Origin: Candidatus Pantoea floridensis
GTDB taxonomy: Bacteria; Pseudomonadota; Gammaproteobacteria; Enterobacterales; Enterobacteriaceae
DNA length: 64,000 nt
NCBI RefSeq assembly: GCF_900215435.1
Contig: NZ_OCMY01000001.1
Location: 1,054,001 to 1,118,000, forward strand
Reading direction: 5' to 3'
The notes beneath the pieces are model-generated. The model searched no databases. It was given only the letters and a program-made list of their open reading frames with translations, and had not been told where the DNA came from. This document shows positions 56,410 to 64,000 of the stretch, piece after piece (within the stretch, counting starts at the first letter, position 1; every line of letters starts with the position of its first letter). The translations under genes were made by a program, and so were the position numbers.

Positions 56410-57834
56410 TTATTTCTTTTTCGCTTTCGGATTCGGCAGGTCAGTGATGCTACCTTCGAACACTTCAGCCGCCAGGCCGACAGACTCATGCAGCGTTGGG
56501 TGCGCGTGAATGGTCAGTGCGATATCTTCGGCATCACAGCCCATTTCAATCGCCAGACCAATTTCACCCAGCAGCTCGCCGCCGTTGGTACCGACAATTG
56601 CGCCACCGATGACACGGTGCGTTTCTTTATCGAAGATCAGCTTGGTCATACCGTCGGCACAGTCAGAAGCGATCGCACGGCCTGAAGCTGCCCACGGGAA
56701 GGTGGACACTTCGTAGCTAATGCCTTTCTCTTTCGCTTCTTTCTCGGTCAGGCCAACCCAGGCAACTTCTGGCTCGGTGTAGGCGATAGATGGGATCACT
56801 TTCGGGTCGAAGTAGTGCTTGAGACCGGAGATCACTTCTGCCGCTACGTGGCCTTCGTGCACGCCTTTGTGCGCCAGCATTGGCTGACCCACAATGTCAC
56901 CGATAGCATAGATGTGCGGTACGTTAGTGCGCATCTGCTTATCGACGCGGATGAAGCCGCGATCGTCCACTTCCACGCCCGCTTTACCGGCATCCAGGCC
57001 TTTACCGTTCGGTACGCGACCAATGGCCACCAGCACCGCGTCGTAGCGCTGTGCATCGGCAGGTGCTTTTTTGCCTTCCATTGAAACGTAGATACCGTCG
57101 TCTTTCGCTTCAACCGCGGTGACTTTGGTTTCCAGCATCAGGTTGAATTTCTTGCTGATGCGTTTGGTGAACACTTTCACCACGTCTTTATCGGCAGCCG
57201 GGATCACCTGGTCGAACATCTCAACCACGTCGATCTCTGAACCCAGCGCTTTATAAACGGTGGCCATTTCCAGGCCGATGATACCGCCACCCATAACCAG
57301 CAGACGCTTCGGCACTTCTTTCAGTTCCAGCGCATCGGTAGAGTCCCACACGCGCGGATCGTTGTGCGGAATAAATGGCAGTTCGATTGGACGAGAACCG
57401 GCCGCGATAATCGCGTTGTCGAAGTTGATGGTGGTGGCACCACCTTCACCTTCTACCACCAGCGTGTTCGCACCGGTGAATTTGCCGAGGCCAGTCACCA
57501 CCTTCACTTTACGACCTTTCGCCATACCCGCGAGGCCGCCAGTGAGTTGGTTAATCACCTTCTCTTTCCAGCTACGAATTTTGTCGATGTCAGTTTGCGG
57601 CTGGCCAAACACGATACCGTGCTCTTCCAGGGCTTTTGCTTCGTCAATCACTTTGGCGACGTGCAGCAGCGCTTTTGACGGGATACAGCCTACGTTCAGA
57701 CAAACACCGCCAAGGGTGCTGTAACGCTCAACGATTACGGTTTCCAGACCTAAATCAGCGCAACGGAAGGCTGCAGAGTAACCTGCAGGACCTGCCCCAA
57801 GTACCACGACTTGAGTTTTAATCTCTGTACTCAT
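56410..57834 (-). CDS. lpdA: Dihydrolipoyl dehydrogenase (E3)
   Basis: Flavoprotein that reoxidises dihydrolipoamide in the pyruvate and 2-oxoglutarate dehydrogenase and glycine cleavage complexes. 474 residues, the E. coli length. FAD-binding VLGAGPAGYSAAFRCADLG, redox disulfide Cys45/Cys50 in GGVCLNVGCIPSKALL, NAD-binding VMGGGIIGLEMATVY and the C-terminal HAHPTLHE catalytic dyad. Two tandem ATGs are present; the second gives the E. coli start. The 170 bases up to aceF include a terminator, so lpdA has its own promoter as well as read-through. Confidence 0.97.
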   Translation of the reverse strand: MSTEIKTQVVVLGAGPAGYSAAFRCADLGLETVIVERYSTLGGVCLNVGCIPSKALLHVAKVIDEAKALEEHGIVFGQPQTDIDKIRSWKEKVINQLTGGLAGMAKGRKVKVVTGLGKFTGANTLVVEGEGGATTINFDNAIIAAGSRPIELPFIPHNDPRVWDSTDALELKEVPKRLLVMGGGIIGLEMATVYKALGSEIDVVEMFDQVIPAADKDVVKVFTKRISKKFNLMLETKVTAVEAKDDGIYVSMEGKKAPADAQRYDAVLVAIGRVPNGKGLDAGKAGVEVDDRGFIRVDKQMRTNVPHIYAIGDIVGQPMLAHKGVHEGHVAAEVISGLKHYFDPKVIPSIAYTEPEVAWVGLTEKEAKEKGISYEVSTFPWAASGRAIASDCADGMTKLIFDKETHRVIGGAIVGTNGGELLGEIGLAIEMGCDAEDIALTIHAHPTLHESVGLAAEVFEGSITDLPNPKAKKK

Positions 57835-57976
57835 CATGACCTCTTGTTTGATTACCGGCAGTCAGGAGAAAGCTTTTCCCAAGCTCTAATGCCCTATATC
57901 CGCCGGGACATTTCACCGCGAGAGTTTACAGAATTGTTAACAAACTGCCAACCGCGGCAACATTGAATGCTTACAA

Positions 57977-58000
57977 CAAGGCCGGCATTCGCCGGCCTTG
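57977..58000 (-). terminator. Hairpin after aceF
   Basis: CAAGGCCGGC, ATTC, GCCGGCCTTG: a 10-bp perfect stem just past the aceF stop. The following U run is poor (TTGT), so partial read-through into lpdA is expected. Confidence 0.7.
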
Positions 58001-58007
58001 ATTAACT

Positions 58008-59903
58008 TCACATCACCAGACGGCGGATGTCGGACAGCGTGTTGTTGATGATGGTGATAAAGCGCGCACCATCAGCACCGTCGATCACGCGGTGGTCGAA
58101 GGAGAGTGAGATTGGCATCATCAGACGCGGCTCAAACTCTTTTCCGTTCCACACCGGCTCCATCGCTGACTTGGAAACACCGAGGATAGCCACTTCCGGC
58201 GCGTTAACGATCGGCGCGAAGTGCGTGGTACCCAGGCCACCAAGGCTGGAGATGGTGAAGCAACCGCCTTGCATATCGCCTGCCGTCAGCTTGCCATCAC
58301 GCGCTTTCTTCGAAATCGCCATCAGCTCGCGAGACAGTTCAGTGATGCCTTTCTTGTTCACATCTTTGAACACCGGAACCACCAAACCGTTTGGCGTATC
58401 CACCGCCACACCGATGTTGATGTATTTCTTCAGCGTCAGTTTCTGTGCATCTTCAGACAGTGAACTGTTAAAGCGTGGCATCTGCTCAAGCGACGCAGCA
58501 ACCGCTTTCATGATGAACACCACTGGCGTGAATTTCACATCCAGTTTACGTTTCTCCGCTTCAGCATTCTGCTGTTTGCGGAAGGCTTCCAGATCGGTGA
58601 TGTCGGTTTTGTCGAAGTGCGTAACGTGTGGGATAACCACCCAGTTACGGCTCAGGTTGGCACCCGAGATTTTCTGGATACGGCCCAGTTCCACTTCTTC
58701 GATTTCGCCGAACTTACTGAAGTCCACTTTCGGCCAAGGCAGCAGACCAGGCAGGCTTCCGCCGCTGGCTGCAGCAGCCGGAGCCGCTTCAGCGCGTTTC
58801 ACCGCGTCTTTAACGTAAGACTGTACGTCTTCTTTCAGGATGCGACCTTTACGGCCGGTGCCTTTGACTTTCGCCAGATTAACACCGAACTCGCGCGCCA
58901 GGCGACGAATCACCGGCGTTGCGTGCACGTAAGCATCGTTCTCAGCGAACTCACCCTTAGCATCCGCTTTCGCAGGCGCTGGCGCAGCGGCAGGTTTGGC
59001 CGCTTCGGCTGCCGGAGCGGCTTCCTGCTTCGCTGCTGGAGCCGCAGCCGGTGCCGCGCCTTCCACTTCGAACACCATGATGAGTTTACCGGTGCTGACT
59101 TTATCGCCCGTTGCCACTTTCAACTCTTTCACGGTACCGGCGAACGGTGCAGGCACTTCCATTGACGCTTTGTCGCCTTCAACCACGATCAGTGATTGCT
59201 CAGCCGCCACTTTGTCGCCCACTTTCACCAGGATCTCGGTAACTTCAACTTCATCGCCACCAATGTCCGGCACGTTGACGTCTTTCGCGCCAGCGGCCGC
59301 AGGGGCTGCTGCTGGAGCCGCTTCCTGTTTGGCGGCTGGAGCCGCAGCAGGCGCTGCGCCTTCTGCGTCGAACACCATGATCAGTGAACCGGTATTCACT
59401 TTATCGCCGGTGGCGATTTTGATCTCTTTCACCACACCCGCGAACGGTGCAGGGACTTCCATCGAGGCTTTGTCGCCTTCAACGGTGATCAGTGACTGTT
59501 CAGCTTCAACTTTGTCGCCCACTTTCACCAGGATCTCGGTAACTTCAACTTCGTCGCCGCCGATGTCCGGTACGTTGACCTCTTTACTGACCGCAGCAGC
59601 GGCAGCAGCTGGAGCAGGAGCGGCTTCCGCTTTCTTCTCTTCTGCTGGCGCTGGCGCCGCTTCTGCGGCACCTTCTGCGTCAAAGATCATGATGAGTTTG
59701 CCGGTTTCCACTTTGTCACCGGTTGAGATTTTGATCTCTTTCACCACGCCGGCCTGCGGCGAAGGCACTTCCATTGAGGCTTTATCGCCTTCTACGGTGA
59801 TCAGCGACTGTTCAGCTTCAACTTTGTCGCCCACCTTCACCAGAATTTCGGTGACTTCAACTTCGTCTGCCCCGATGTCCGGCACGTTAATTTCAATAGC
59901 CAT
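58008..59903 (-). CDS. aceF: Dihydrolipoyllysine-residue acetyltransferase (PDH E2)
   Basis: Core of the pyruvate dehydrogenase complex; it transfers the acetyl group to CoA. 631 residues (E. coli 630). Three lipoyl domains have the lipoyl-lysine in EGDKASMEV at residues 41, 145 and 245, joined by Ala/Pro-rich linkers. The E1/E3-binding domain is [20 protein letters not shown], and the catalytic domain ends with [15 protein letters not shown] (His and Asp). The three lipoyl-coding segments are strongly similar in DNA, a tandem repeat of about 300 bases. Fourteen bases separate it from aceE. Confidence 0.97.
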   Translation of the reverse strand: MAIEINVPDIGADEVEVTEILVKVGDKVEAEQSLITVEGDKASMEVPSPQAGVVKEIKISTGDKVETGKLIMIFDAEGAAEAAPAPAEEKKAEAAPAPAAAAAAVSKEVNVPDIGGDEVEVTEILVKVGDKVEAEQSLITVEGDKASMEVPAPFAGVVKEIKIATGDKVNTGSLIMVFDAEGAAPAAAPAAKQEAAPAAAPAAAGAKDVNVPDIGGDEVEVTEILVKVGDKVAAEQSLIVVEGDKASMEVPAPFAGTVKELKVATGDKVSTGKLIMVFEVEGAAPAAAPAAKQEAAPAAEAAKPAAAPAPAKADAKGEFAENDAYVHATPVIRRLAREFGVNLAKVKGTGRKGRILKEDVQSYVKDAVKRAEAAPAAAASGGSLPGLLPWPKVDFSKFGEIEEVELGRIQKISGANLSRNWVVIPHVTHFDKTDITDLEAFRKQQNAEAEKRKLDVKFTPVVFIMKAVAASLEQMPRFNSSLSEDAQKLTLKKYINIGVAVDTPNGLVVPVFKDVNKKGITELSRELMAISKKARDGKLTAGDMQGGCFTISSLGGLGTTHFAPIVNAPEVAILGVSKSAMEPVWNGKEFEPRLMMPISLSFDHRVIDGADGARFITIINNTLSDIRRLVM

Positions 59904-59917
59904 TACTCTCTTACCTC

Positions 59918-62584
59918 TTAAGCCAGACGCGGGTTAACTTTATCGGCGTCGATGTTGAACTTGGTGATTGCTTCTGCCACCACTTTCTTATCGATTTCGC
60001 CGCGTTTAGCCAGCTCACCCAGCGCAGCCACAACCACATACGATGCATCCACTTCGAAGTGGTGACGCAGGTTTTCACGGCTGTCTGAACGACCGAAGCC
60101 GTCAGTTCCCAACACGCGATAATCGCTGGAAGGCACGTAGCTGCGAACCTGTTCTGCGAACAGCTTCATGTAGTCGGTTGATGCCACGGCCGGCGCTTCG
60201 TTCATCACCTGCGCGATGTACGGTACACGTGGCTCTTCGGTTGGGTGCAGCATGTTCCAGCGCTCGCAATCCTGGCCATCACGCGCCAGCTCGGTGAACG
60301 AGGTCACGCTGTAGACGTCAGAACCGATGCCGTAATCTTTCGCCAGAATCTGCGCGGCTTCACGCACGTGACGCAGGATGGAACCTGAGCCCAGCAGCTG
60401 TACTTTGCCTTTGCTACCGTCTACGGTTTCCAGCTTGTAGATACCCTTACGGATACCCTCTTCCGCACCCTGCGGCATCGCCGGCATGTGGTAGTTTTCG
60501 TTCAGCGTGGTGATGTAGTAGTAGATGTTTTCCTGCGCTTCGCCATACATACGCACCAGGCCATCTTGCATGATGACCGCCACTTCGTACGCGTAAGACG
60601 GATCGTAAGAGATACAGTTCGGAATAGTCAGCGACTGAATGTGGCTGTGACCATCTTCGTGCTGCAGACCTTCGCCGTTCAGCGTGGTACGACCGGAGGT
60701 GCCGCCGACGAGGAAGCCGCGCGCCTGCTGGTCGCCCGCCAACCACATCAGATCGCCGATGCGCTGGAAGCCGAACATCGAGTAATAGATGTAGAACGGA
60801 ATCATCGGCAGGTTGTTGGTGCTGTAAGAGGTCGCCGCCGCCAGCCAGGATGAACCTGCGCCCAGCTCGTTGATCCCTTCCTGCAGAATCTGGCCTTTCT
60901 CGTCTTCTTTATAGTAAGCAACCTGCTCGCGGTCCTGCGGGGTATACTGCTGACCGTTCGGGCTGTAGATACCAATCTGACGGAACAGACCTTCCATCCC
61001 GAAGGTACGGGCTTCGTCCGCGAGGATCGGAACCAGACGATCTTTGATCGACTTGTTCTTCAGCATCACGTTCAGGGCACGCACAAAGGCGATGGTGGTA
61101 GAGATCTCTTTGTTCTGCTCTTCCAGCAGCGGACGGAACTCTTCCAGGGTTGGCATTTCCAGCTTCTCGCTGAATTGTGCCTGACGCGTTGGCAGGTAGC
61201 CGCCCAACTTCTCACGCTGACCGTGCAGATAGTTGTACTCCTCAGAGCCTTTTTCGAAGGTCACGTACGGCAGCTCTTCGATTTTCTCGTCAGCAACCGG
61301 CACGTTGAAGCGATCGCGGATGTAGCGAACGCCATCCATGTTCATCTTCTTAACCTGGTGCGCGATGTTTTTACCTTCGGCCGTGTCACCCATACCATAG
61401 CCTTTAATGGTATGCGCCAGAATCAGCGTTGGCTGACCTTTGGTTTCCTGCGCTTTTTTCAGTGCTGCATAGACTTTCTTCGGATCGTGGCCGCCGCGGT
61501 TCAGGGCGAAGATCTCTTCGTCTGACCAGTCTTTAACCAGCGCGGCGGTTTCCGGATATTTACCGAAGAAGTGCTCACGCACGTAGGCGCCGTCACGGGA
61601 TTTGAAGGTCTGGTAATCGCCGTCAACGGTTTCGTTCATCAGCTGAATCAGCTTGCCGCTGGTGTCCTGACGCAGCAGCTCATCCCAACGACCGCCCCAG
61701 ATCACTTTGATCACGTTCCAGCCAGCACCGGCAAAGATGCCTTCCAGCTCGTTGATGATCTTGCCGTTACCGGTGACCGGGCCATCCAGACGCTGCAGGT
61801 TACAGTTGATGATGAACACCAGGTTGTCCAGCTTCTCACGGGTAGCGATGGTGATCGCACCTTTGGATTCCGGCTCATCCATCTCGCCATCACCAAGGAA
61901 GGCATAAACGGTTTGGGCTGAGGTGTCTTTCAGACCGCGATGCTCCAGATACTTCAGGAATTTCGCCTGATAGATCGCCGACAGCGGGCCCAGGCCCATA
62001 GAAACGGTCGGGAACTGCCAGAAGTCTGGCATCAGTTTCGGGTGCGGATAAGACGACAGGCCGTTGCCATGCACTTCCTGACGGAAGTTGTTCATCTGCT
62101 CTTCAGTCAGACGACCTTCAAGGAACGCACGTGCATAGATGCCTGGAGAGATATGACCCTGGAAGTAAACCAGATCGCCACCGTCTTTGTCGCTACGCGC
62201 GCGGAAGAAGTGGTTGAAGCACACTTCATAAATGGTCGCGGAAGACTGGAAGGAGGACATATGGCCACCCAACTCCAGATCTTTCTTCGACGCACGCAGC
62301 ACCGACATGATGGCGTTCCAACGAATTGCGGAACGGATACGACGTTCAAGAGAGGTGTTGCCCGGGTATTCCGGCTCATCTTCAACAGCAATAGAGTTAA
62401 TGTAGTTGCTGATTGCAGAGGAACCTGCGGCAACTTTCACGCCACCTTTGCGTGCTGCACTCATTACCTGATCAATCAGATACTGCGCGCGCTCAACACC
62501 TTCTTCACGGATGACCGATTCGATCGCTTGTAGCCAATCACGAGTTTCGATCGGATCCACGTCATTCTGTAAACGTTCTGACAT
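59918..62584 (-). CDS. aceE: Pyruvate dehydrogenase E1 component
   Basis: Thiamine-diphosphate enzyme that decarboxylates pyruvate and acetylates the lipoyl group of AceF. 888 residues (E. coli 887). The ThDP motif is [20 protein letters not shown] ending with Asn in [13 protein letters not shown]; the flexible-loop histidine lies in [19 protein letters not shown]. The start [20 protein letters not shown] matches E. coli. It follows pdhR with a 127-base gap that contains a large hairpin. Confidence 0.97.
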   Translation of the reverse strand: MSERLQNDVDPIETRDWLQAIESVIREEGVERAQYLIDQVMSAARKGGVKVAAGSSAISNYINSIAVEDEPEYPGNTSLERRIRSAIRWNAIMSVLRASKKDLELGGHMSSFQSSATIYEVCFNHFFRARSDKDGGDLVYFQGHISPGIYARAFLEGRLTEEQMNNFRQEVHGNGLSSYPHPKLMPDFWQFPTVSMGLGPLSAIYQAKFLKYLEHRGLKDTSAQTVYAFLGDGEMDEPESKGAITIATREKLDNLVFIINCNLQRLDGPVTGNGKIINELEGIFAGAGWNVIKVIWGGRWDELLRQDTSGKLIQLMNETVDGDYQTFKSRDGAYVREHFFGKYPETAALVKDWSDEEIFALNRGGHDPKKVYAALKKAQETKGQPTLILAHTIKGYGMGDTAEGKNIAHQVKKMNMDGVRYIRDRFNVPVADEKIEELPYVTFEKGSEEYNYLHGQREKLGGYLPTRQAQFSEKLEMPTLEEFRPLLEEQNKEISTTIAFVRALNVMLKNKSIKDRLVPILADEARTFGMEGLFRQIGIYSPNGQQYTPQDREQVAYYKEDEKGQILQEGINELGAGSSWLAAATSYSTNNLPMIPFYIYYSMFGFQRIGDLMWLAGDQQARGFLVGGTSGRTTLNGEGLQHEDGHSHIQSLTIPNCISYDPSYAYEVAVIMQDGLVRMYGEAQENIYYYITTLNENYHMPAMPQGAEEGIRKGIYKLETVDGSKGKVQLLGSGSILRHVREAAQILAKDYGIGSDVYSVTSFTELARDGQDCERWNMLHPTEEPRVPYIAQVMNEAPAVASTDYMKLFAEQVRSYVPSSDYRVLGTDGFGRSDSRENLRHHFEVDASYVVVAALGELAKRGEIDKKVVAEAITKFNIDADKVNPRLA

Positions 62585-62629
62585 GGGGTGTATTCCTTAT
62601 CTGTGTCTAATACGTTGAAATTATCAGGA

Positions 62630-62678
62630 GCCTGTCTGCTTGTGCTTTGCTTCTGGTTCACAGCACAAGAAGACAGGC
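62630..62678 (-). other. Long interrupted hairpin between pdhR and aceE
   Basis: GCCTGTCT-GC-TTGTGC (62630-62645) pairs with GCACAA-GA-AGACAGGC (62663-62678): 14 bp with a symmetric two-base internal loop and a 17-base apical loop. No U run follows, so it is more likely an mRNA processing, stability or regulatory element than a terminator. Confidence 0.65.
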
Positions 62679-62711
62679 CCGTCGTGTTTTCCGCACGTTC
62701 GTTGCCGTGCG

Positions 62712-63476
62712 TTATTCCTTACGTTGCTGTAAACGACGCAGGGAGCGTTCACGACGACTCTGCTCCCGACTTCTATCCAGCAAGATTTCCTCAATGAACG
62801 CCAGGTGACGATGAGAGGCCTCGCGTGCTTGTTCTGGCTCACGAGCCACAATCGCCTCATAAATACTGGCGCGGTGACCGCTCACTTTCGCCAGCATTTC
62901 CCGGCGAGCGTAGAGCAATTCAAAATTCTGGCGGACGTTTTGTTCCAGCATAGGGCCCATGGAACGCAGCAAATGCAGAAGCACCACATTATGGGCTGCT
63001 TCTGTGACAGCGATCTGATACTTCATCACCGCATCAGCTTCGGCGTCGAGATCGCCGCTGTCCTGTGCCTGCTGAATATGAACATGGCAGTCGCGGATGC
63101 GCTGCAGATCTTCATCGGTACCCCGTAGCGCCGCGTAGTAGGCAGCAACACCTTCCAGCGCATGGCGGGTTTCCAGCAGGTCAAACTGAGATTCTGGATG
63201 TTCGGCAAGCAGACCGACCAGCGGGTCGCTCAGGCTTTGCCAGAGATTTTTCTGGACGAAGGTGCCACCGCCCTGACGGCGCATCAGCAGGCCTTTGGCT
63301 TCCAGGCTCTGAATCGCTTCGCGCAAGGATGGACGTGAGACATCAAACTGTTTCGCCAGTTCGCGCTCGGGGAGCAGTTTTTCACCCGGCTGGAGCGTCC
63401 CTTCCATAATCAGGGATTCCAGCTGCTGCTCAATCGCATCGGAGAGCTTGGGTTGGCGAATTTTACTGTAAGCCAT
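62712..63476 (-). CDS. pdhR: Pyruvate dehydrogenase complex repressor PdhR
   Basis: GntR/FadR-type repressor whose DNA binding is relieved by pyruvate; it controls the pdhR-aceEF-lpdA operon and respiratory genes. 254 residues, the E. coli length. Winged helix: [20 protein letters not shown] and [21 protein letters not shown]-terminal FCD effector domain with [13 protein letters not shown] and [19 protein letters not shown]. The ATG follows AAGGGAAG. Its operator lies 33-49 bases upstream. Confidence 0.97.
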   Translation of the reverse strand: MAYSKIRQPKLSDAIEQQLESLIMEGTLQPGEKLLPERELAKQFDVSRPSLREAIQSLEAKGLLMRRQGGGTFVQKNLWQSLSDPLVGLLAEHPESQFDLLETRHALEGVAAYYAALRGTDEDLQRIRDCHVHIQQAQDSGDLDAEADAVMKYQIAVTEAAHNVVLLHLLRSMGPMLEQNVRQNFELLYARREMLAKVSGHRASIYEAIVAREPEQAREASHRHLAFIEEILLDRSREQSRRERSLRRLQQRKE

Positions 63477-63508
63477 CTTCCCTTCTTATGAGCCAAACGT
63501 CCGGAGTA

Positions 63509-63525
63509 AATTGGTAATACCAATT
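63509..63525. promoter_or_regulatory. PdhR box (autoregulatory operator)
   Basis: AATTGGTAATACCAATT is a perfect match to the PdhR consensus AATTGGTnnnACCAATT, centred about 41 bases upstream of the pdhR ATG. Confidence 0.92.
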
Positions 63526-63989
63526 GAAAAATAGTGCCCGTAAAGTAACAAAGTATTCACCTTGTGTCTATATGGTCGCGGTCACACTTCAGGGGAAGAA
63601 TGCTGTGGGAATGCGCTAACTTACCGGCATAAAGCAAGAAATTTCCTGGGTGAGGTAAATGTTAATAAATTGCACTTTTACCAAACCTTACACTGAGTTA
63701 GCACCTTCATCCTGGCTGAGATATAAGGGAAAGCTATTCGTGTTTTCGCCAGGTTCGTGGCAGAAATAATTTGCGCAGTGCCCAGAGGATGCTGCTGCTT
63801 TTTCAGTCATCTCTCAGCACAAAAAGCAAAAGCAGGTGCAAAGCGGCGCGCTTATCACTATTCTGGACGCCTTGGTAGCTCACGCATGCACACAGCACGC
63901 CAGATACCGTAAAGAAAAGAGTACATTAGGATAAACAGCCTTACAGTGCGCGCACTGCAGGTGCACAATAACAACATCACGAGGTTTGT
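63526..63989. other. Intergenic region between pdhR and the downstream plus-strand gene
   Basis: About 460 bases without a recognisable gene. It should hold the pdhR promoter at its left end and the promoter of the gene starting at 63990 at its right. CTGCTTTTTCAG (about 63793) and AGCAAAAGCAG (about 63826) could form an imperfect stem. No convincing TyrR box was found by eye. Confidence 0.5.
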
Positions 63990-64000
63990 ATGGAACAACA
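63990..64000 (+). CDS. aroP: Start of a gene, probably aromatic amino acid permease AroP
   Basis: Only ATGGAACAACA is inside the window. GAGG lies five bases before the ATG (63981-63984), a good ribosome-binding site. In E. coli the gene divergent from pdhR is aroP, whose protein also begins Met-Glu; the assignment rests on synteny and not on the visible codons. Confidence 0.5.

Noticed and set aside
59080..59850. Regularly repeated DNA blocks, considered as a CRISPR array
   Set aside because: The period is about 300 bases and each block encodes a lipoyl domain; there are no short unique spacers.
58996..59937. Alanine/serine-rich plus-strand frame of 313 codons opposite aceF
   Set aside because: Arises from the Ala/Pro linkers and repeated lipoyl domains of AceF read backwards.
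63526..63989. Searched for TyrR boxes upstream of the presumed aroP
   Set aside because: No TGTAAA-N6-TTTACA match was convincing by eye.

Overview
The window is a chromosomal segment of an enterobacterium, most likely an Erwiniaceae member close to Pantoea or Erwinia (genus is an inference). Almost every core gene is a near-identical-length match to its Escherichia coli counterpart. The gene order follows the E. coli pyrH-to-aroP segment (roughly minutes 3-4 of that map). An ERIC element of exactly 127 bp after glnD and three copies of a short double-hairpin intergenic repeat also fit this group. Names and synteny comparisons come from memory of these families, not from a search.

Layout. 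1-7.8 kb: pyrH (partial), tsf and rpsB on the minus strand, then map, glnD, dapD and yaeH on the plus strand (translation, nitrogen sensing, lysine synthesis). 7.8-13.4 kb, minus strand: an alginate-lyase-family gene coupled to cdaR, then degP with a sigma-E promoter, and dgt. 13.5-17.2 kb: mtnN-btuF, a small secreted protein, erpA (minus) and hemL. 17.2-28.5 kb, minus strand: the ferrichrome operon fhuACDB behind a Fur box, mrcB (PBP1b with a long glutamine tail) and hrpB. 28.6-35.5 kb, plus strand: thpR-sfsA, dksA-gluQ, pcnB-folK, panB-panC, panD. 35.6-41.6 kb: yadGH and hpt (minus), a gamma-family PLP enzyme (plus), cueO (minus) with a CueR-type promoter, yacC.

41.6-51.8 kb is the accessory part. 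A catabolic cluster sits between yacC and yacL, where E. coli has speE-speD. The minus-strand arm is dtnK-like kinase, pdxA2 and a DeoR-type regulator (a four-carbon sugar-acid route to dihydroxyacetone phosphate). The divergent plus-strand arm encodes an iron-dependent alcohol dehydrogenase, a DapA-like aldolase, a D-2-hydroxyacid dehydrogenase, two different ACS-type MFS importers and a cyclase-family hydrolase. The shared 185-bp control region holds direct repeats, a 14-bp palindrome and a CRP-like site placed as in class II promoters. The complete pathway is not one I can name and it is the best candidate here for an undescribed system.

51.8-64 kb, minus strand: yacL, acnB, an AT-rich glycosyltransferase gene, then lpdA, aceF, aceE and pdhR (pyruvate dehydrogenase operon with a PdhR autoregulatory box). 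The first bases of a probable aroP follow on the plus strand.

Relative to E. coli the segment lacks yadS, clcA, the yad fimbrial genes, yadD/E/I, can, gcd, speDE and yacH. Several of those gaps hold different genes: the small secreted protein, the PLP enzyme, the sugar-acid cluster and the glycosyltransferase. Unusual start codons stand out: AUU for pcnB, a probable CUG for thpR, UUG for hrpB, and GUG for btuF, panC, pdxA2 and acnB.
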